Below, in pieces: positions 16,907 through 25,602 of a stretch of DNA of 42,397 nucleotides. Position numbers and translations under genes: made by a program. This DNA comes from Ruminococcus sp. GTDB taxonomy: Bacteria; Bacillota; Clostridia; Oscillospirales; Ruminococcaceae. Below the pieces are notes generated by a model. The model was not told the DNA's origin, ran no database searches, and was given only the letters and a program-made list of their open reading frames with translations. The stretch's first letter is position 1. Each line of letters starts with the position of its first letter. Location: the NCBI GenBank assembly GCA_017519145.1, contig JAFWTA010000014.1:1-42397 (forward strand). Reading direction: 5' to 3'.

Positions 16907-17494
16907 ATGGCTAAAATAAGGGAATTATGGGAAAAACAGACCGTTCAGAAGCTGTTTCTCTGCTTCTGGATGTATGCGGTGCTGGGCTGGTGCTACGAGG
17001 TATTCCTCGAGGTAGTGGTCTACCGCTGGGGCTTCACCAACAGGGGCGAGATGTTCGGACCTTACTGTCCGATATACGGTGTGGGAGCTCTGCTGTTTCT
17101 GCTCTGCTTCGGCCGGCTTATGAGGAAAAAGGACGTCAAATGGCTGAATATAGTCAAACCGTTCCTTATATTCCTCGGCTGTATGGCAGTCGCCACAGCT
17201 GTTGAGCTTGCCGCAAGCTATATACTTGAATACACCAAGGGTTCGTGGCCGTGGCAGACCTATGCACGGTACAAGTACAACTTTCAGGCGCGTATCGCCC
17301 TGAGCACATCCGTCCGCTTCGGACTGGGAGGACTGCTGTTCCTCTATGCGGTACAGCCCTTCTTTGACCGGCTTCTCGCAAAGCCCAAGCCAAAGGTGCT
17401 GAATATCATCACACTGACTGTACTTGTCATTGTGGCTGCGGACTTCATACTCACCAAAGCAACAGGCTATACTCCCGTACTGGCAGGCACATAA
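16907..17494 (+). CDS. CmpB-like multi-pass membrane protein (copy 1)
   Basis: A 195-residue protein of the family annotated as putative ABC transporter permease (ABC_trans_CmpB), which has no proven transport function. About five transmembrane segments are visible. Conserved patterns include FWMYAVLGWCYEVFLE, GPYCPIYGVGALLFLL and a GSWPW motif. It starts 4 bp after purN. A tandem paralogue follows at 17528. Confidence 0.82.
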   Translation: MAKIRELWEKQTVQKLFLCFWMYAVLGWCYEVFLEVVVYRWGFTNRGEMFGPYCPIYGVGALLFLLCFGRLMRKKDVKWLNIVKPFLIFLGCMAVATAVELAASYILEYTKGSWPWQTYARYKYNFQARIALSTSVRFGLGGLLFLYAVQPFFDRLLAKPKPKVLNIITLTVLVIVAADFILTKATGYTPVLAGT

Positions 17495-17527
17495 AAACTG
17501 CCGCAGGGGAGCAGACATACAACTATC

Positions 17528-18094
17528 ATGATAAAATTAAGGGAATTATTGGAAAAACAGACCGTTCAGAAGCTTTTTCTATGCTTCTGGATGTACGCGA
17601 TACTGGGCTGGTGCTACGAGGTATTCCTCGAGGTAGTGGTCTATAAATGGGGCTTTACCAATCTTGGTATAATGTACGGACCATATTGCCCGATATATGC
17701 CGTGGGAGCACTTCTGTTCCTGCTGATCTTCGGGCGGTTCATGAAAAAAGAAGGGGGCATCGCCCTTCAGATATCCCGTCCGTTCATAGTTTTCTTCGGA
17801 AGCATGGCTGTGGCTACCGCTGTGGAGCTGGCAGGCACATATATACTGGAGTTCTTCACGGGCTCATGGCCGTGGGACACCTATGCGGACTATGATATAA
17901 ACTTTCAGGCAAGGATAGCACTTTCCCCCTCGCTGAGATTCGGCATGGGCGGTCTGCTGTTTTTGTATTTCGTGCAGTCCCTCTACGACAGGCTTCTTTC
18001 AAAGCCAAAGCCGAAAACGCTCAATATCATCACCATCGCGGTGCTGGTCACAGTCGTAACGGACTTCACACTCACGCTCATATTCAGATACTGA
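17528..18094 (+). CDS. CmpB-like multi-pass membrane protein (copy 2)
   Basis: A 188-residue paralogue of the preceding gene. The first ~40 residues are almost identical, and much of the DNA there is identical too, while the second half has drifted more. This indicates a fairly recent tandem duplication or ongoing gene conversion. Same motifs: FWMYAILGWCYEVFLE, GPYCPIYAVGALLFLL, GSWPW. Function unknown; no ATPase partner is nearby, so a transporter role is doubtful. Confidence 0.82.
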   Translation: MIKLRELLEKQTVQKLFLCFWMYAILGWCYEVFLEVVVYKWGFTNLGIMYGPYCPIYAVGALLFLLIFGRFMKKEGGIALQISRPFIVFFGSMAVATAVELAGTYILEFFTGSWPWDTYADYDINFQARIALSPSLRFGMGGLLFLYFVQSLYDRLLSKPKPKTLNIITIAVLVTVVTDFTLTLIFRY

Positions 18095-18123
18095 TAAACA
18101 ATTATCCGAAAGGAGTTATTATT

Positions 18124-18837
18124 ATGAAAAAACTTGATCTTGCACAGGAGCTCAGCTCAAACGCTTACCCCGGAAGAGGTATCGTTATCGGTAAGTCAGA
18201 CTGCGGAAAATACGCTGTCACAGCTTACTTCATCATGGGCAGAAGCGAGAACAGCCGCAACCGCGTATTCATCGAGGACGGCAAGGGTATCCGCACAGAG
18301 GCTTTCGATCCCTCAAAGCTCACCGATCCCCACCTCATCATCTATGCTCCCGTAAGAGTTCTGGGAAACAAGCTCATCGTTACCAACGGCGACCAGACCG
18401 ATACTATCTATGAGCTCATGGACAAGCAGTACACCTTCGAGCAGGCTCTCCGCACAAGAGAGTTCGAGGACGATGCTCCCAACTTCACCCCCCGTATCTC
18501 GGGTATACTCCGCTTCGGCGAGGAGGGCTTCAACTATGCAATGTCCATCCTCAAGAGCGCTAACGGCAACCCCGACTCATGTCAGAGATATACTTTCAGC
18601 TACACAAATCCCATCGCAGGCGAGGGACACTTCATCCATACCTATATGGGTGACGGTTCTCCCCTTCCCAGCTTTGAGGGCGAGCCCAAGCTTGTAGGCA
18701 TAAGCGGAAGTATCGATGAGTTCACAGATATGCTCTGGACGAGTCTCAACGCCGACAACAAGGTATCTCTCTTTGTTCGTTATGTGAACCTTGAGGACAA
18801 CTCCGAGGAGACACGCATAGTCAACAAGAACAAGTAA
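18124..18837 (+). CDS. purO: IMP cyclohydrolase, PurO-type
   Basis: A 237-residue protein of the IMP_cyclohyd family, which closes FAICAR to IMP, the last step of de novo purine synthesis. It starts with the family-typical AYPGRGIVIG segment followed by YAVTAYFIMGRSENSRNRVF, and contains FSYTNPIAGEGHFIHTY. The fold is unrelated to the PurH N-terminal cyclohydrolase and was first characterised in archaea. It pairs with the stand-alone formyltransferase at 19379, so together they replace bifunctional PurH. GAAAGGAG precedes the ATG. Its stop overlaps the next ATG by one base. Confidence 0.9.
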   Translation: MKKLDLAQELSSNAYPGRGIVIGKSDCGKYAVTAYFIMGRSENSRNRVFIEDGKGIRTEAFDPSKLTDPHLIIYAPVRVLGNKLIVTNGDQTDTIYELMDKQYTFEQALRTREFEDDAPNFTPRISGILRFGEEGFNYAMSILKSANGNPDSCQRYTFSYTNPIAGEGHFIHTYMGDGSPLPSFEGEPKLVGISGSIDEFTDMLWTSLNADNKVSLFVRYVNLEDNSEETRIVNKNK

Positions 18838-19223
18838 TGAAAGCTTCAAAAGAGAAGCAGAACGGTTCTTGGTTTTCATTCGATAAATTGCTGGTTTTTC
18901 CGTTTTGCATCTTATTTATTGCAGCAAATACCGTGACGATCCTGAATTATTTCAAGCCCGTATATTACGCCGTATGGAAATTTTCCAGAACCCACGGCAT
19001 TTCCGGATGTTTCCGGTTTTTTGAAGATCTGGGCATGAACCTGTCAATGTACTGTAATGACATAATATCAATAATGCTCATATTCATGATCATCACAGAT
19101 ATGTTTTTCAGTATCAGAAGCGGGAAAAAACAAGTTGTAAAATGGATCATATACGGAATATTGACAGCTGTTATTCTGTTTATCGGTTTTGTTGCTTCAC
19201 CTATATTTTATGATAGTGTATAA
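18837..19223 (+). CDS. Small membrane protein, function unknown
   Basis: A 128-residue protein with three predicted membrane helices (about 18-38, 70-92 and 100-122). Its DNA is more AT-rich than the neighbouring pur genes. The start overlaps the cyclohydrolase stop (TAATG), suggesting coupling. I do not recognise a family. The 155 bp after it (19224-19378) contain no gene, only an AT-rich stretch with short TGCAT-type repeats before the next Shine-Dalgarno. Confidence 0.6.
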   Translation: MKASKEKQNGSWFSFDKLLVFPFCILFIAANTVTILNYFKPVYYAVWKFSRTHGISGCFRFFEDLGMNLSMYCNDIISIMLIFMIITDMFFSIRSGKKQVVKWIIYGILTAVILFIGFVASPIFYDSV

Positions 19224-19378
19224 TATGACAGCTTCATATTTACAGTTCCCGAAAAGCTTCTTTGATGGAACAATATCCGCAAAGAGCTTTAAAGGATGAG
19301 AAAATTCGATCAAGCCAGCCGTAAGGCTGAACAATTATGCATTATGCATTACGAATCAATATAAGGAGGACATGAAAA

Positions 19379-20560
19379 ATGTCAAATGAAATGCAGTTAA
19401 AGTACGGCTGTAACCCCAATCAGAAGCCTTCAAGAGTCTATATGGCTGACGGCAGCGAGCTCCCTATCGAGGTGCTCTGCGGAAAGCCCGGCTATATCAA
19501 CCTGCTTGACGCCTTCAACGGCTGGCAGCTGGTAAAGGAGCTGAAGGCTGCTACGGGTATGTGTGCAGCTACTTCATTCAAGCACGTTTCACCTGCGGGC
19601 GCTGCTATCGGCAGACCTCTCAGCGACGATCTCAAGAAGATCTACTGGGTAGACGATCTGGGTGAGCTCACTCCCCTTGCAAGCGCTTACGCAAGAGCAA
19701 GAGGCGCTGACAGAATGTCCTCTTACGGCGATTTTATCGCGCTCTCCGACAAGGTGGACGTTTGCACCGCAAAGATGATCCAGCGTGAGGTTTCCGACGG
19801 AGTCATCGCTCCCGACTATGATCCCGAGGCTCTTGAGATACTCAAGTCCAAGAGAAAGGGCACATACTGCATACTCAAAATGGACGAGAACTACAAGCCT
19901 GCTCCCATCGAGACAAAGCAGGTATACGGCGTTTCCTTCGAGCAGGGACGCAATGAGCTCGACATCAACCGCGAGCTCCTCGCCAATATCGTTACAGAGA
20001 ACAAGGATATCCCCGACGACAAGAAGGACGATCTCCTTATCTCTCTCATCACTCTCAAGTACACACAGTCCAACTCAGTTTGCTATGTCAAGGACGGACA
20101 GGCTATCGGTATCGGTGCAGGACAGCAGTCCCGTATCCACTGCACAAGACTTGCAGGTCAGAAGGCTGACAACTGGTGGCTGAGACAGTCTCCTCAGGTA
20201 ATGGGACTCCAGTTCGTTGACGATATCCGCCGTGCAGACCGTGACAACGCTATCGACGTTTACATCGGCGACGAGTACGAGGACGTTCTCCGCGAGGGCG
20301 AGTGGCAGCGTATCTTCAAGGTAAAGCCCGCTGTATTCACACGGGAGGAAAAGAAGGCATGGCTGGCTAAGAACACAGGCGTTTGCCTCGGTTCCGATGC
20401 ATTCTTCCCCTTTGGCGACAACATCGAGAGAGCAAAGAAGTCAGGCGTTGAGTACATCGCAGAGCCCGGCGGTTCTATCCGTGATGACAATGTTATCGAG
20501 ACCTGCAACAAGTACAACATCGCTATGGCATTCACAGGTATCCGCCTGTTCCACCACTAA
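19379..20560 (+). CDS. purH: AICAR formyltransferase, stand-alone (PurH C-terminal type)
   Basis: A 393-residue phosphoribosylaminoimidazolecarboxamide formyltransferase without the N-terminal MGS-like cyclohydrolase domain of normal PurH (about 510-530 residues). Motifs: the catalytic TSFKHVSPAGAA segment (Lys-His pair), a GIGAGQQSR segment and GSDAFFPFGDNIERA. It formylates AICAR with 10-formyl-THF to FAICAR, which the PurO-type enzyme at 18124 would close to IMP. AAGGAGG precedes the ATG. A hairpin follows the stop codon. Confidence 0.95.
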   Translation: MSNEMQLKYGCNPNQKPSRVYMADGSELPIEVLCGKPGYINLLDAFNGWQLVKELKAATGMCAATSFKHVSPAGAAIGRPLSDDLKKIYWVDDLGELTPLASAYARARGADRMSSYGDFIALSDKVDVCTAKMIQREVSDGVIAPDYDPEALEILKSKRKGTYCILKMDENYKPAPIETKQVYGVSFEQGRNELDINRELLANIVTENKDIPDDKKDDLLISLITLKYTQSNSVCYVKDGQAIGIGAGQQSRIHCTRLAGQKADNWWLRQSPQVMGLQFVDDIRRADRDNAIDVYIGDEYEDVLREGEWQRIFKVKPAVFTREEKKAWLAKNTGVCLGSDAFFPFGDNIERAKKSGVEYIAEPGGSIRDDNVIETCNKYNIAMAFTGIRLFHH

Positions 20561-20569
20561 TAAACCATC

Positions 20570-20596
20570 GGCTGCGGTCATATCCTGACCGCAGCC
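20570..20596 (+). terminator. Hairpin after the AICAR formyltransferase gene
   Basis: Perfect 11-bp GC-rich arms (20570-20580 and 20586-20596) with a 5-nt loop begin about 9 nt after the stop codon. The tail has few Ts, so it may be a weak terminator or an mRNA-stabilising stem. Confidence 0.55.
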
Positions 20597-20615
20597 TTGT
20601 ACTATGGAGAAAAAA

Positions 20616-21176
20616 ATGAAAAAGCACTTAATTACAGCCGCCTTGGCTGCCTGCGTGATGCTTGCTGCACCCTGCGGCTGTGCCGAGAGCAAGGGCTCGG
20701 TATCGGAAACCGCTCCTGCTCCTCAGGAGATAGTGACTGCCCCCCAGGGCAGCGCCGAATACAGTAACGGCACATACAGCGGAGATGGCTTCTCGCTCTA
20801 CGCCGATCCGTCCATGTGGAAATACAGCGGCGGCGATGGCTCCTGCGACCTTATGCTCAACACAACCAATGATATCAATTCCTGCGGTATCAGCGTCTAT
20901 GTATCTGACGATGACCACGGCGGAAAAAGTGCTCAGGAAATAGTCATGGGAGCCGACAATGACTCCATTGTCTTTACAGGCGCCCTCGCTACCGCCGCCT
21001 GCACTTTCTACTATTACGAGTGGGCAATAAGCGACGCTCTCCACGGCAGGACCTACTTTACCGACTACGGTGACAAATACCTCTGCGTATATGCCGAGAG
21101 CTCCAATTTCGGCTATGTGGAAAACAAGATAGCCGACCTCCTCGGAAGCCTTGAACTCTCAGAAAACAGCAAATAA
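20616..21176 (+). CDS. Putative secreted lipoprotein
   Basis: A 186-residue protein with an N-terminal signal peptide ending in a Cys-rich APCGC segment. This may be an imperfect lipobox, so lipid anchoring is likely but not certain. The mature part has an Ala/Pro linker and then a domain around YSGDGFSLYADPSMWKY that resembles the stress-response or PsbP/PspA-like lipoprotein folds, without a firm family. The start at 20616 has GGAG 6 nt upstream. It lies between the formyltransferase and a promoter at 21182. Confidence 0.7.
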   Translation: MKKHLITAALAACVMLAAPCGCAESKGSVSETAPAPQEIVTAPQGSAEYSNGTYSGDGFSLYADPSMWKYSGGDGSCDLMLNTTNDINSCGISVYVSDDDHGGKSAQEIVMGADNDSIVFTGALATAACTFYYYEWAISDALHGRTYFTDYGDKYLCVYAESSNFGYVENKIADLLGSLELSENSK

Positions 21177-21181
21177 ATGTC

Positions 21182-21210
21182 TTGAAATATTCTCCTCTAT
21201 GTGGTATACT
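21182..21210 (+). promoter_or_regulatory. Internal sigma-A promoter
   Basis: -35 TTGAAA (21182-21187), 17-bp spacer, -10 TATACT (21205-21210). It lies between the lipoprotein stop and the ATG at 21276, so the membrane-protein genes and purD downstream may be transcribed separately from the upstream pur genes. Confidence 0.7.
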
Positions 21211-21275
21211 ATACTTGTATAGTTATTTTTACGCAAATTTTACCACGAGTATTATTTCAGAACAGGGGGAGAATC

Positions 21276-21794
21276 ATGAGCAGCTATCACTCTATTTCGC
21301 TTAGAAAGCTCTACATAACCGCCGCTGTTTTCTGCGGGGTCTATATTATCGCATCCATCCTCGCCTATATCCTTTCGGGAACTCTCTTCGGCGCTCTTGC
21401 AAGCGACAGCTTCGCAGCTGCACACCCCGAAATGATGATATCGGGCAAGTGCAAGGCTCTGCTTTGCCTGACCCTGATAGTATGGCTTCCCTTTGTGATA
21501 TACATTTGCAGCTGTACGGGCTGGGCATTCTCAGCCAAACGATGCAGACGCACACTCAAAGCTGCTCCTGCGCTGTGGGTGTTCGGATTTATTGCCGAGC
21601 ACATTTTAGCGCTCCTTATATCCCACTCCTCAATGGCAGAGTCTCATCTCTCCGAAAGCTGGCTCATTCAGCGCACGGAGTATATCACGTTCTTTTTCGC
21701 CGTCATCCTTGTGGGAGCACTGGTGCTGGTATGCACCGCTGCCGCACTGGGTATTGACGAAGACCGCCATGTCAAGCATCTGAAGTATAAATAA
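21276..21794 (+). CDS. Four-helix membrane protein, function unknown
   Basis: A 172-residue protein with four predicted transmembrane segments (about 12-35, 58-80, 93-115 and 135-158). The start at 21276 is chosen because GGGGGAG lies just upstream and the promoter at 21182-21210 would begin transcription after the longer in-frame ATG at 21201. No family recognised. It is followed 10 bp later by another small membrane protein, and the two probably form an operon. Confidence 0.65.
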   Translation: MSSYHSISLRKLYITAAVFCGVYIIASILAYILSGTLFGALASDSFAAAHPEMMISGKCKALLCLTLIVWLPFVIYICSCTGWAFSAKRCRRTLKAAPALWVFGFIAEHILALLISHSSMAESHLSESWLIQRTEYITFFFAVILVGALVLVCTAAALGIDEDRHVKHLKYK

Positions 21795-21804
21795 GGAGAA
21801 GAAA

Positions 21805-22302
21805 ATGCAGAAACCAAACTCACTAAGAAACACACTACTAATATCAGCACTATGCTGTATCACAAAACTGGCACTGGATATATTCTTTATAACAGATACC
21901 CATCTTTCCTATAAAGCAGCAGCTCTCAGCAGTGACGGAGAAGCTTATATGCCGACGAACATAAAGGTGTTTCTCATAACACTGTCCGTATTGGCAACTG
22001 CTCCCATCGGCATTATAGCTGCGGTCAACTATGTAAAGACCGACATCTTACACAAGCGAGGCATCAGGACCACTGTTACTACAAGCATATTCTATATGCT
22101 GTTCATGCTGGGGTCTGTACTGACAGCAAGGATACTCAGATATGTCATAGGCAATCTTTACGGCAGCAGCGAGCTCGCTCTCGCCGAAAAGATATGCGTA
22201 AGACTATGTACGACAAACTTTCTCGTCCATGCAGCCGCGGTAATGGTATTATGCTGTGCCGCCGTGGAAATATTCGGAGGCAAACGCCTGCAAAAGGAGT
22301 AA
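21805..22302 (+). CDS. Four-helix membrane protein, function unknown
   Basis: A 165-residue protein with about four transmembrane segments (near 10-30, 52-75, 90-112 and 135-155) and a short basic C-terminus. Its size and topology resemble the preceding gene, though sequence identity is not obvious by eye. AAGGAG precedes the ATG. It ends 4 bp before the next start. Function unknown. Confidence 0.65.
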   Translation: MQKPNSLRNTLLISALCCITKLALDIFFITDTHLSYKAAALSSDGEAYMPTNIKVFLITLSVLATAPIGIIAAVNYVKTDILHKRGIRTTVTTSIFYMLFMLGSVLTARILRYVIGNLYGSSELALAEKICVRLCTTNFLVHAAAVMVLCCAAVEIFGGKRLQKE

Positions 22303-22306
22303 AGCT

Positions 22307-23296
22307 ATGAAAAAAGGTATCATCATCCTTGCACTGCTCATCATTCTTATCGGAGGTGTCGGCTTCGGCGGATACTTCGTTTTCACACACCCGTCCCACG
22401 AATATCAGGCTAAGGATTTCAGCTTCAGTGTGCCGAGAGGCTTCGGCTACGAAAGCTCGGAGGATGACGCTGCCTACACATTCAGATGCCTCGGAGAAAA
22501 GGTGACCATAGAGGATAAGACCCTCAACTGTACTCCCGAGGCGGCAAAGGGCTTCCTTGTATATTATGAGGATGAGGAGAATGTAAAGACCGAGCCCTTT
22601 GAAGCAGCCGGCATGAAGGGGTACTTCCGTACATCGGATCTGACCATCAGAGGCAAGGATCTCACCTGCCTTGCATATATCTTCGGAACAGAAACAAAAT
22701 TTTTCAGCATGGACTGCTCATGCAGCCCTGCAAAGGCATTACTGATAAAAAAGGCAATGGACAATATAGCCGAGTCAGTGGCCTATACATCGGATTTCAG
22801 ACTGGCAGACAAGCCCGATACCTACGACTTTGACCTGCTCAGCTTCAATGCAGGCAGCAAGTTCACCTTAAAGGACGAAACTGCCGAATACAGCAAGGAG
22901 CACACCAAGACCGACCTCAGAGTGGTCATAGTTCAGGCTCTGGCTGACACCGATGTGGGAACATACTCTCCCTCTGTCACTGCAACCGTCAAGAAGCTGG
23001 ACAATTCTCCTGCCGAGTTTGCAGATGCCATTTACAATGAAGTACAGGCAGAGCAGGATAAGTACGAATCTATCGTCCGCGATCAGGTCAAACTGGCAGG
23101 CTGTGACTGCGAGCATATCAAGTACGTCAAAAAGAACGATACCGATGACAGGACAGCTCTCGTATGCCACGACCAGTACTTCCTTAAAAGCGGTAACTAT
23201 GTGTACAGCTTCAATGCGGTATACATAAACTCTTCCGATGAAGCTCTCGTAAAAGAAATACTTGATAACATAACAATTAAAGAAGCAAAGGAATAA
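22307..23296 (+). CDS. Membrane-anchored extracellular protein (tandem paralogue 1)
   Basis: A 329-residue protein with one N-terminal transmembrane segment (about 4-26) and an extracytoplasmic remainder. Two similar halves are visible. Each begins with a FSFxVPRGF or DFDLLSFNAG-type strand and ends with a long helix-like segment, as in lipoprotein-type PsbP/DUF-like folds. The next gene encodes a paralogue that shares the (T/M)THPS, F-S-F-x-(V/I)-PRGF, YTSD-(F/Y)-RLAD and SIVRD/SVVRD patterns. AAAGGAG precedes the ATG. No family recognised. Confidence 0.68.
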   Translation: MKKGIIILALLIILIGGVGFGGYFVFTHPSHEYQAKDFSFSVPRGFGYESSEDDAAYTFRCLGEKVTIEDKTLNCTPEAAKGFLVYYEDEENVKTEPFEAAGMKGYFRTSDLTIRGKDLTCLAYIFGTETKFFSMDCSCSPAKALLIKKAMDNIAESVAYTSDFRLADKPDTYDFDLLSFNAGSKFTLKDETAEYSKEHTKTDLRVVIVQALADTDVGTYSPSVTATVKKLDNSPAEFADAIYNEVQAEQDKYESIVRDQVKLAGCDCEHIKYVKKNDTDDRTALVCHDQYFLKSGNYVYSFNAVYINSSDEALVKEILDNITIKEAKE

Positions 23297-23304
23297 AAAA
23301 ACAA

Positions 23305-24264
23305 ATGAACAAAATAACGATCATCATAGGCGCTGCCGCTGCAGTCATTGCTGCAAGTGCAGTTGGATACACATACTATATGACACATCCCTCGGTGGAA
23401 TGCACCACTGACAGCTTCAGCTTTAAGATCCCAAGGGGCTTTAAGGTCAATGATAACGAATACATTCAGGATACCTATGGACAGATGTACAAATATGGCT
23501 TCGGCGGAGATATTATTATCACCGAAATGGATTCAAATCAGACTCCGAGAGCTTTTTCGGAAACCCTTGGCGAAGATGATGCCGAAAGAAAAAAAATTGA
23601 CGGCACTCCTCTTGAATGCTATAACATAGAGAATAATACAAAGCATGAAAAGGATAATGTTTATCTCACGGGCACCGATAACCACTTTCTTATAATGGAG
23701 ACCGACAGCTCTTTCATTAACGGCTTTCTTGGCGATATGGCAATGAAAAACATAGTGAAGACCGTTAAGTATACCTCGGATTACAGATTAGCAGACCTGC
23801 CCGATGAGTATGATAATGAATATTTCCATATCAGCACCGGCGTCAAGTACTCCTTCAGTGATTTTGAGCGCAAAGAAGAGGGCGTGCTGGCGGGTCAGAC
23901 CATTCGGTACAGAGAATCCGATGACAAGGACAAAGACTACTATCCTGCTCTCTCTATCGGCGTGCTTGATTCTGCTGATGCCGAAAAAAACGCTGAAAAC
24001 TATGACAAGAGATATGAGTCCAAAATAAATGATCCCGAACATTATCACAGCGTGGTCAGAGATAAACAGGAATTATTCGGCTATGAGGCTGAACACGTTC
24101 ATTTTGAGCACTATGAAGACTATAAAGGCACCCCTGTTACCCAAGTATATGACATGAAGAGCTTCATAAAGGACGGTCATACATATTACGTCAATATGAC
24201 CTATATCAAGGACAGGGACGAGGCTGACATACAGGAAATGCTTGACTGCATTTCCATAAAATAA
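23305..24264 (+). CDS. Membrane-anchored extracellular protein (tandem paralogue 2)
   Basis: A 319-residue paralogue of the preceding protein with the same layout: an N-terminal transmembrane anchor (about 4-27), then TDSFSFKIPRGFKV, YTSDYRLADLPDEYD and SVVRDKQELFGYEAEHVHFEH. Divergence is substantial, so the duplication is not recent. It is more AT-rich and acidic than copy 1. The start codon has no strong Shine-Dalgarno and may rely on coupling with the gene 8 bp upstream. Function unknown. Confidence 0.66.
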   Translation: MNKITIIIGAAAAVIAASAVGYTYYMTHPSVECTTDSFSFKIPRGFKVNDNEYIQDTYGQMYKYGFGGDIIITEMDSNQTPRAFSETLGEDDAERKKIDGTPLECYNIENNTKHEKDNVYLTGTDNHFLIMETDSSFINGFLGDMAMKNIVKTVKYTSDYRLADLPDEYDNEYFHISTGVKYSFSDFERKEEGVLAGQTIRYRESDDKDKDYYPALSIGVLDSADAEKNAENYDKRYESKINDPEHYHSVVRDKQELFGYEAEHVHFEHYEDYKGTPVTQVYDMKSFIKDGHTYYVNMTYIKDRDEADIQEMLDCISIK

Positions 24265-24305
24265 AAGGATAAATAACCAATTTACATACAGGAGGAATTT
24301 TCTCA

Positions 24306-25592
24306 ATGAAGAATATTTTAGTAGTAGGCGGAGGCGGCCGTGAACACGCCATCATCATGAAGCTGGCAGAGAGCCCCAAGGTAGGCAAGCTCTACTGCAC
24401 TCCCGGAAACGGCGGTATCTCAAAGTATGCCGAGTGCTTCAATGTGGGCGCGACAGATGTTGACGGCGTTGTGGCTCTGGCTAAGGAGCTCAGACCCGAT
24501 ATGGTTGTGGTAGCTCCCGACGATCCGCTGGTGCTGGGCATGGTGGACGCACTTCAGGCTGAGGGCTTCATGACCTTCGGTCCCAAGGCAAACGCCGCTA
24601 TAATCGAGGGCTCAAAGGTTTTCTCAAAGGAGCTCATGAAGAAGTACAACATCCCCACTGCCTTCTATGAAGTATTCACTGAGTCCGACAAGGCTATCGC
24701 CTATCTCAAGGAGCAGAACAGCTATCCCGCAGTTATCAAGGCTGACGGTCTCGCTCTGGGAAAGGGCGTTATCATCGCTCAGAACGAGGAGGAAGCTGTT
24801 GCGGCTGTACACGAGATGATAGATGAGCTGAAGTTCGGCAAGAGCTCGGCAAGAATAGTCATCGAGGAGTTCCTCACAGGTCCCGAGGTATCTGTGCTCA
24901 GCTTCACAGACGGCAAGACTCTGGTGCCCATGATCTCCTCAATGGATCACAAGCGCGCTCTGGACGGCGACAAGGGTCTCAACACAGGCGGTATGGGAAC
25001 TGTTTCTCCCAATCCCTGCTACACAGAGGAGCTTGCCAAGGAGTGTATGGAGAAAATATTCATTCCCACAATGAACGCCATGAATGCTGAGGGACGCACC
25101 TTTGAGGGCTGTCTCTACTTCGGACTCATGATGACTCCCAAGGGTCCCAAGGTCATCGAGTACAACTGCCGCTTCGGCGATCCCGAGACACAGGTTGTTC
25201 TCCCCATGCTGGACGCTGACCTCTACGACATCTTCGAGGCTATCTACAACCATGAGCTGGACAAGGTGGATATAAAGTGGCATAAAGGCAGCTGCGCCTG
25301 CGTAGTCATGGCAAGCGGCGGCTATCCCGAAAGCTATCCCAAGGGCATAAAGATGAACGGCTTTGACGAAAAGGGTCAGGTAGAGGGCTGCTTCGTTTAC
25401 CACGCAGGCACAAAGCTCAGCGATAACGGAGACTTCCTCACCAACGGCGGCAGAGTCATCGGCGTTACCGCAAAGGGCGACGACCTTCAGGCTGCACTTG
25501 ACAAGGCTTATGAGGGCGTTTCAAAGATAAGCTTCGAGGGTGCACACTACAGAAAAGACATCGGACAGAGAGCTCTGAAAGCTCTCGGTTAA
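24306..25592 (+). CDS. purD: GAR synthetase PurD
   Basis: A 428-residue phosphoribosylamine-glycine ligase of the ATP-grasp superfamily. Motifs: N-terminal VVGGGGREHAI, an ATP-grasp core around VIKADGLALGKGV, GGMGTVSPNPCYTEEL and the C-terminal YNCRFGDPETQ. Length is typical. AGGAGGA precedes the ATG. It is the last pur gene in the window and is separated from the others by four membrane or anchored protein genes. Confidence 0.97.
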   Translation: MKNILVVGGGGREHAIIMKLAESPKVGKLYCTPGNGGISKYAECFNVGATDVDGVVALAKELRPDMVVVAPDDPLVLGMVDALQAEGFMTFGPKANAAIIEGSKVFSKELMKKYNIPTAFYEVFTESDKAIAYLKEQNSYPAVIKADGLALGKGVIIAQNEEEAVAAVHEMIDELKFGKSSARIVIEEFLTGPEVSVLSFTDGKTLVPMISSMDHKRALDGDKGLNTGGMGTVSPNPCYTEELAKECMEKIFIPTMNAMNAEGRTFEGCLYFGLMMTPKGPKVIEYNCRFGDPETQVVLPMLDADLYDIFEAIYNHELDKVDIKWHKGSCACVVMASGGYPESYPKGIKMNGFDEKGQVEGCFVYHAGTKLSDNGDFLTNGGRVIGVTAKGDDLQAALDKAYEGVSKISFEGAHYRKDIGQRALKALG

Positions 25593-25602
25593 GGAGCTAA
25601 TT

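Noticed and set aside
16907-18094. ABC transporter permease function for the CmpB-like pair
   Set aside because: No ATPase or binding-protein gene is adjacent. The label is a family name only, so no transport function was assigned.
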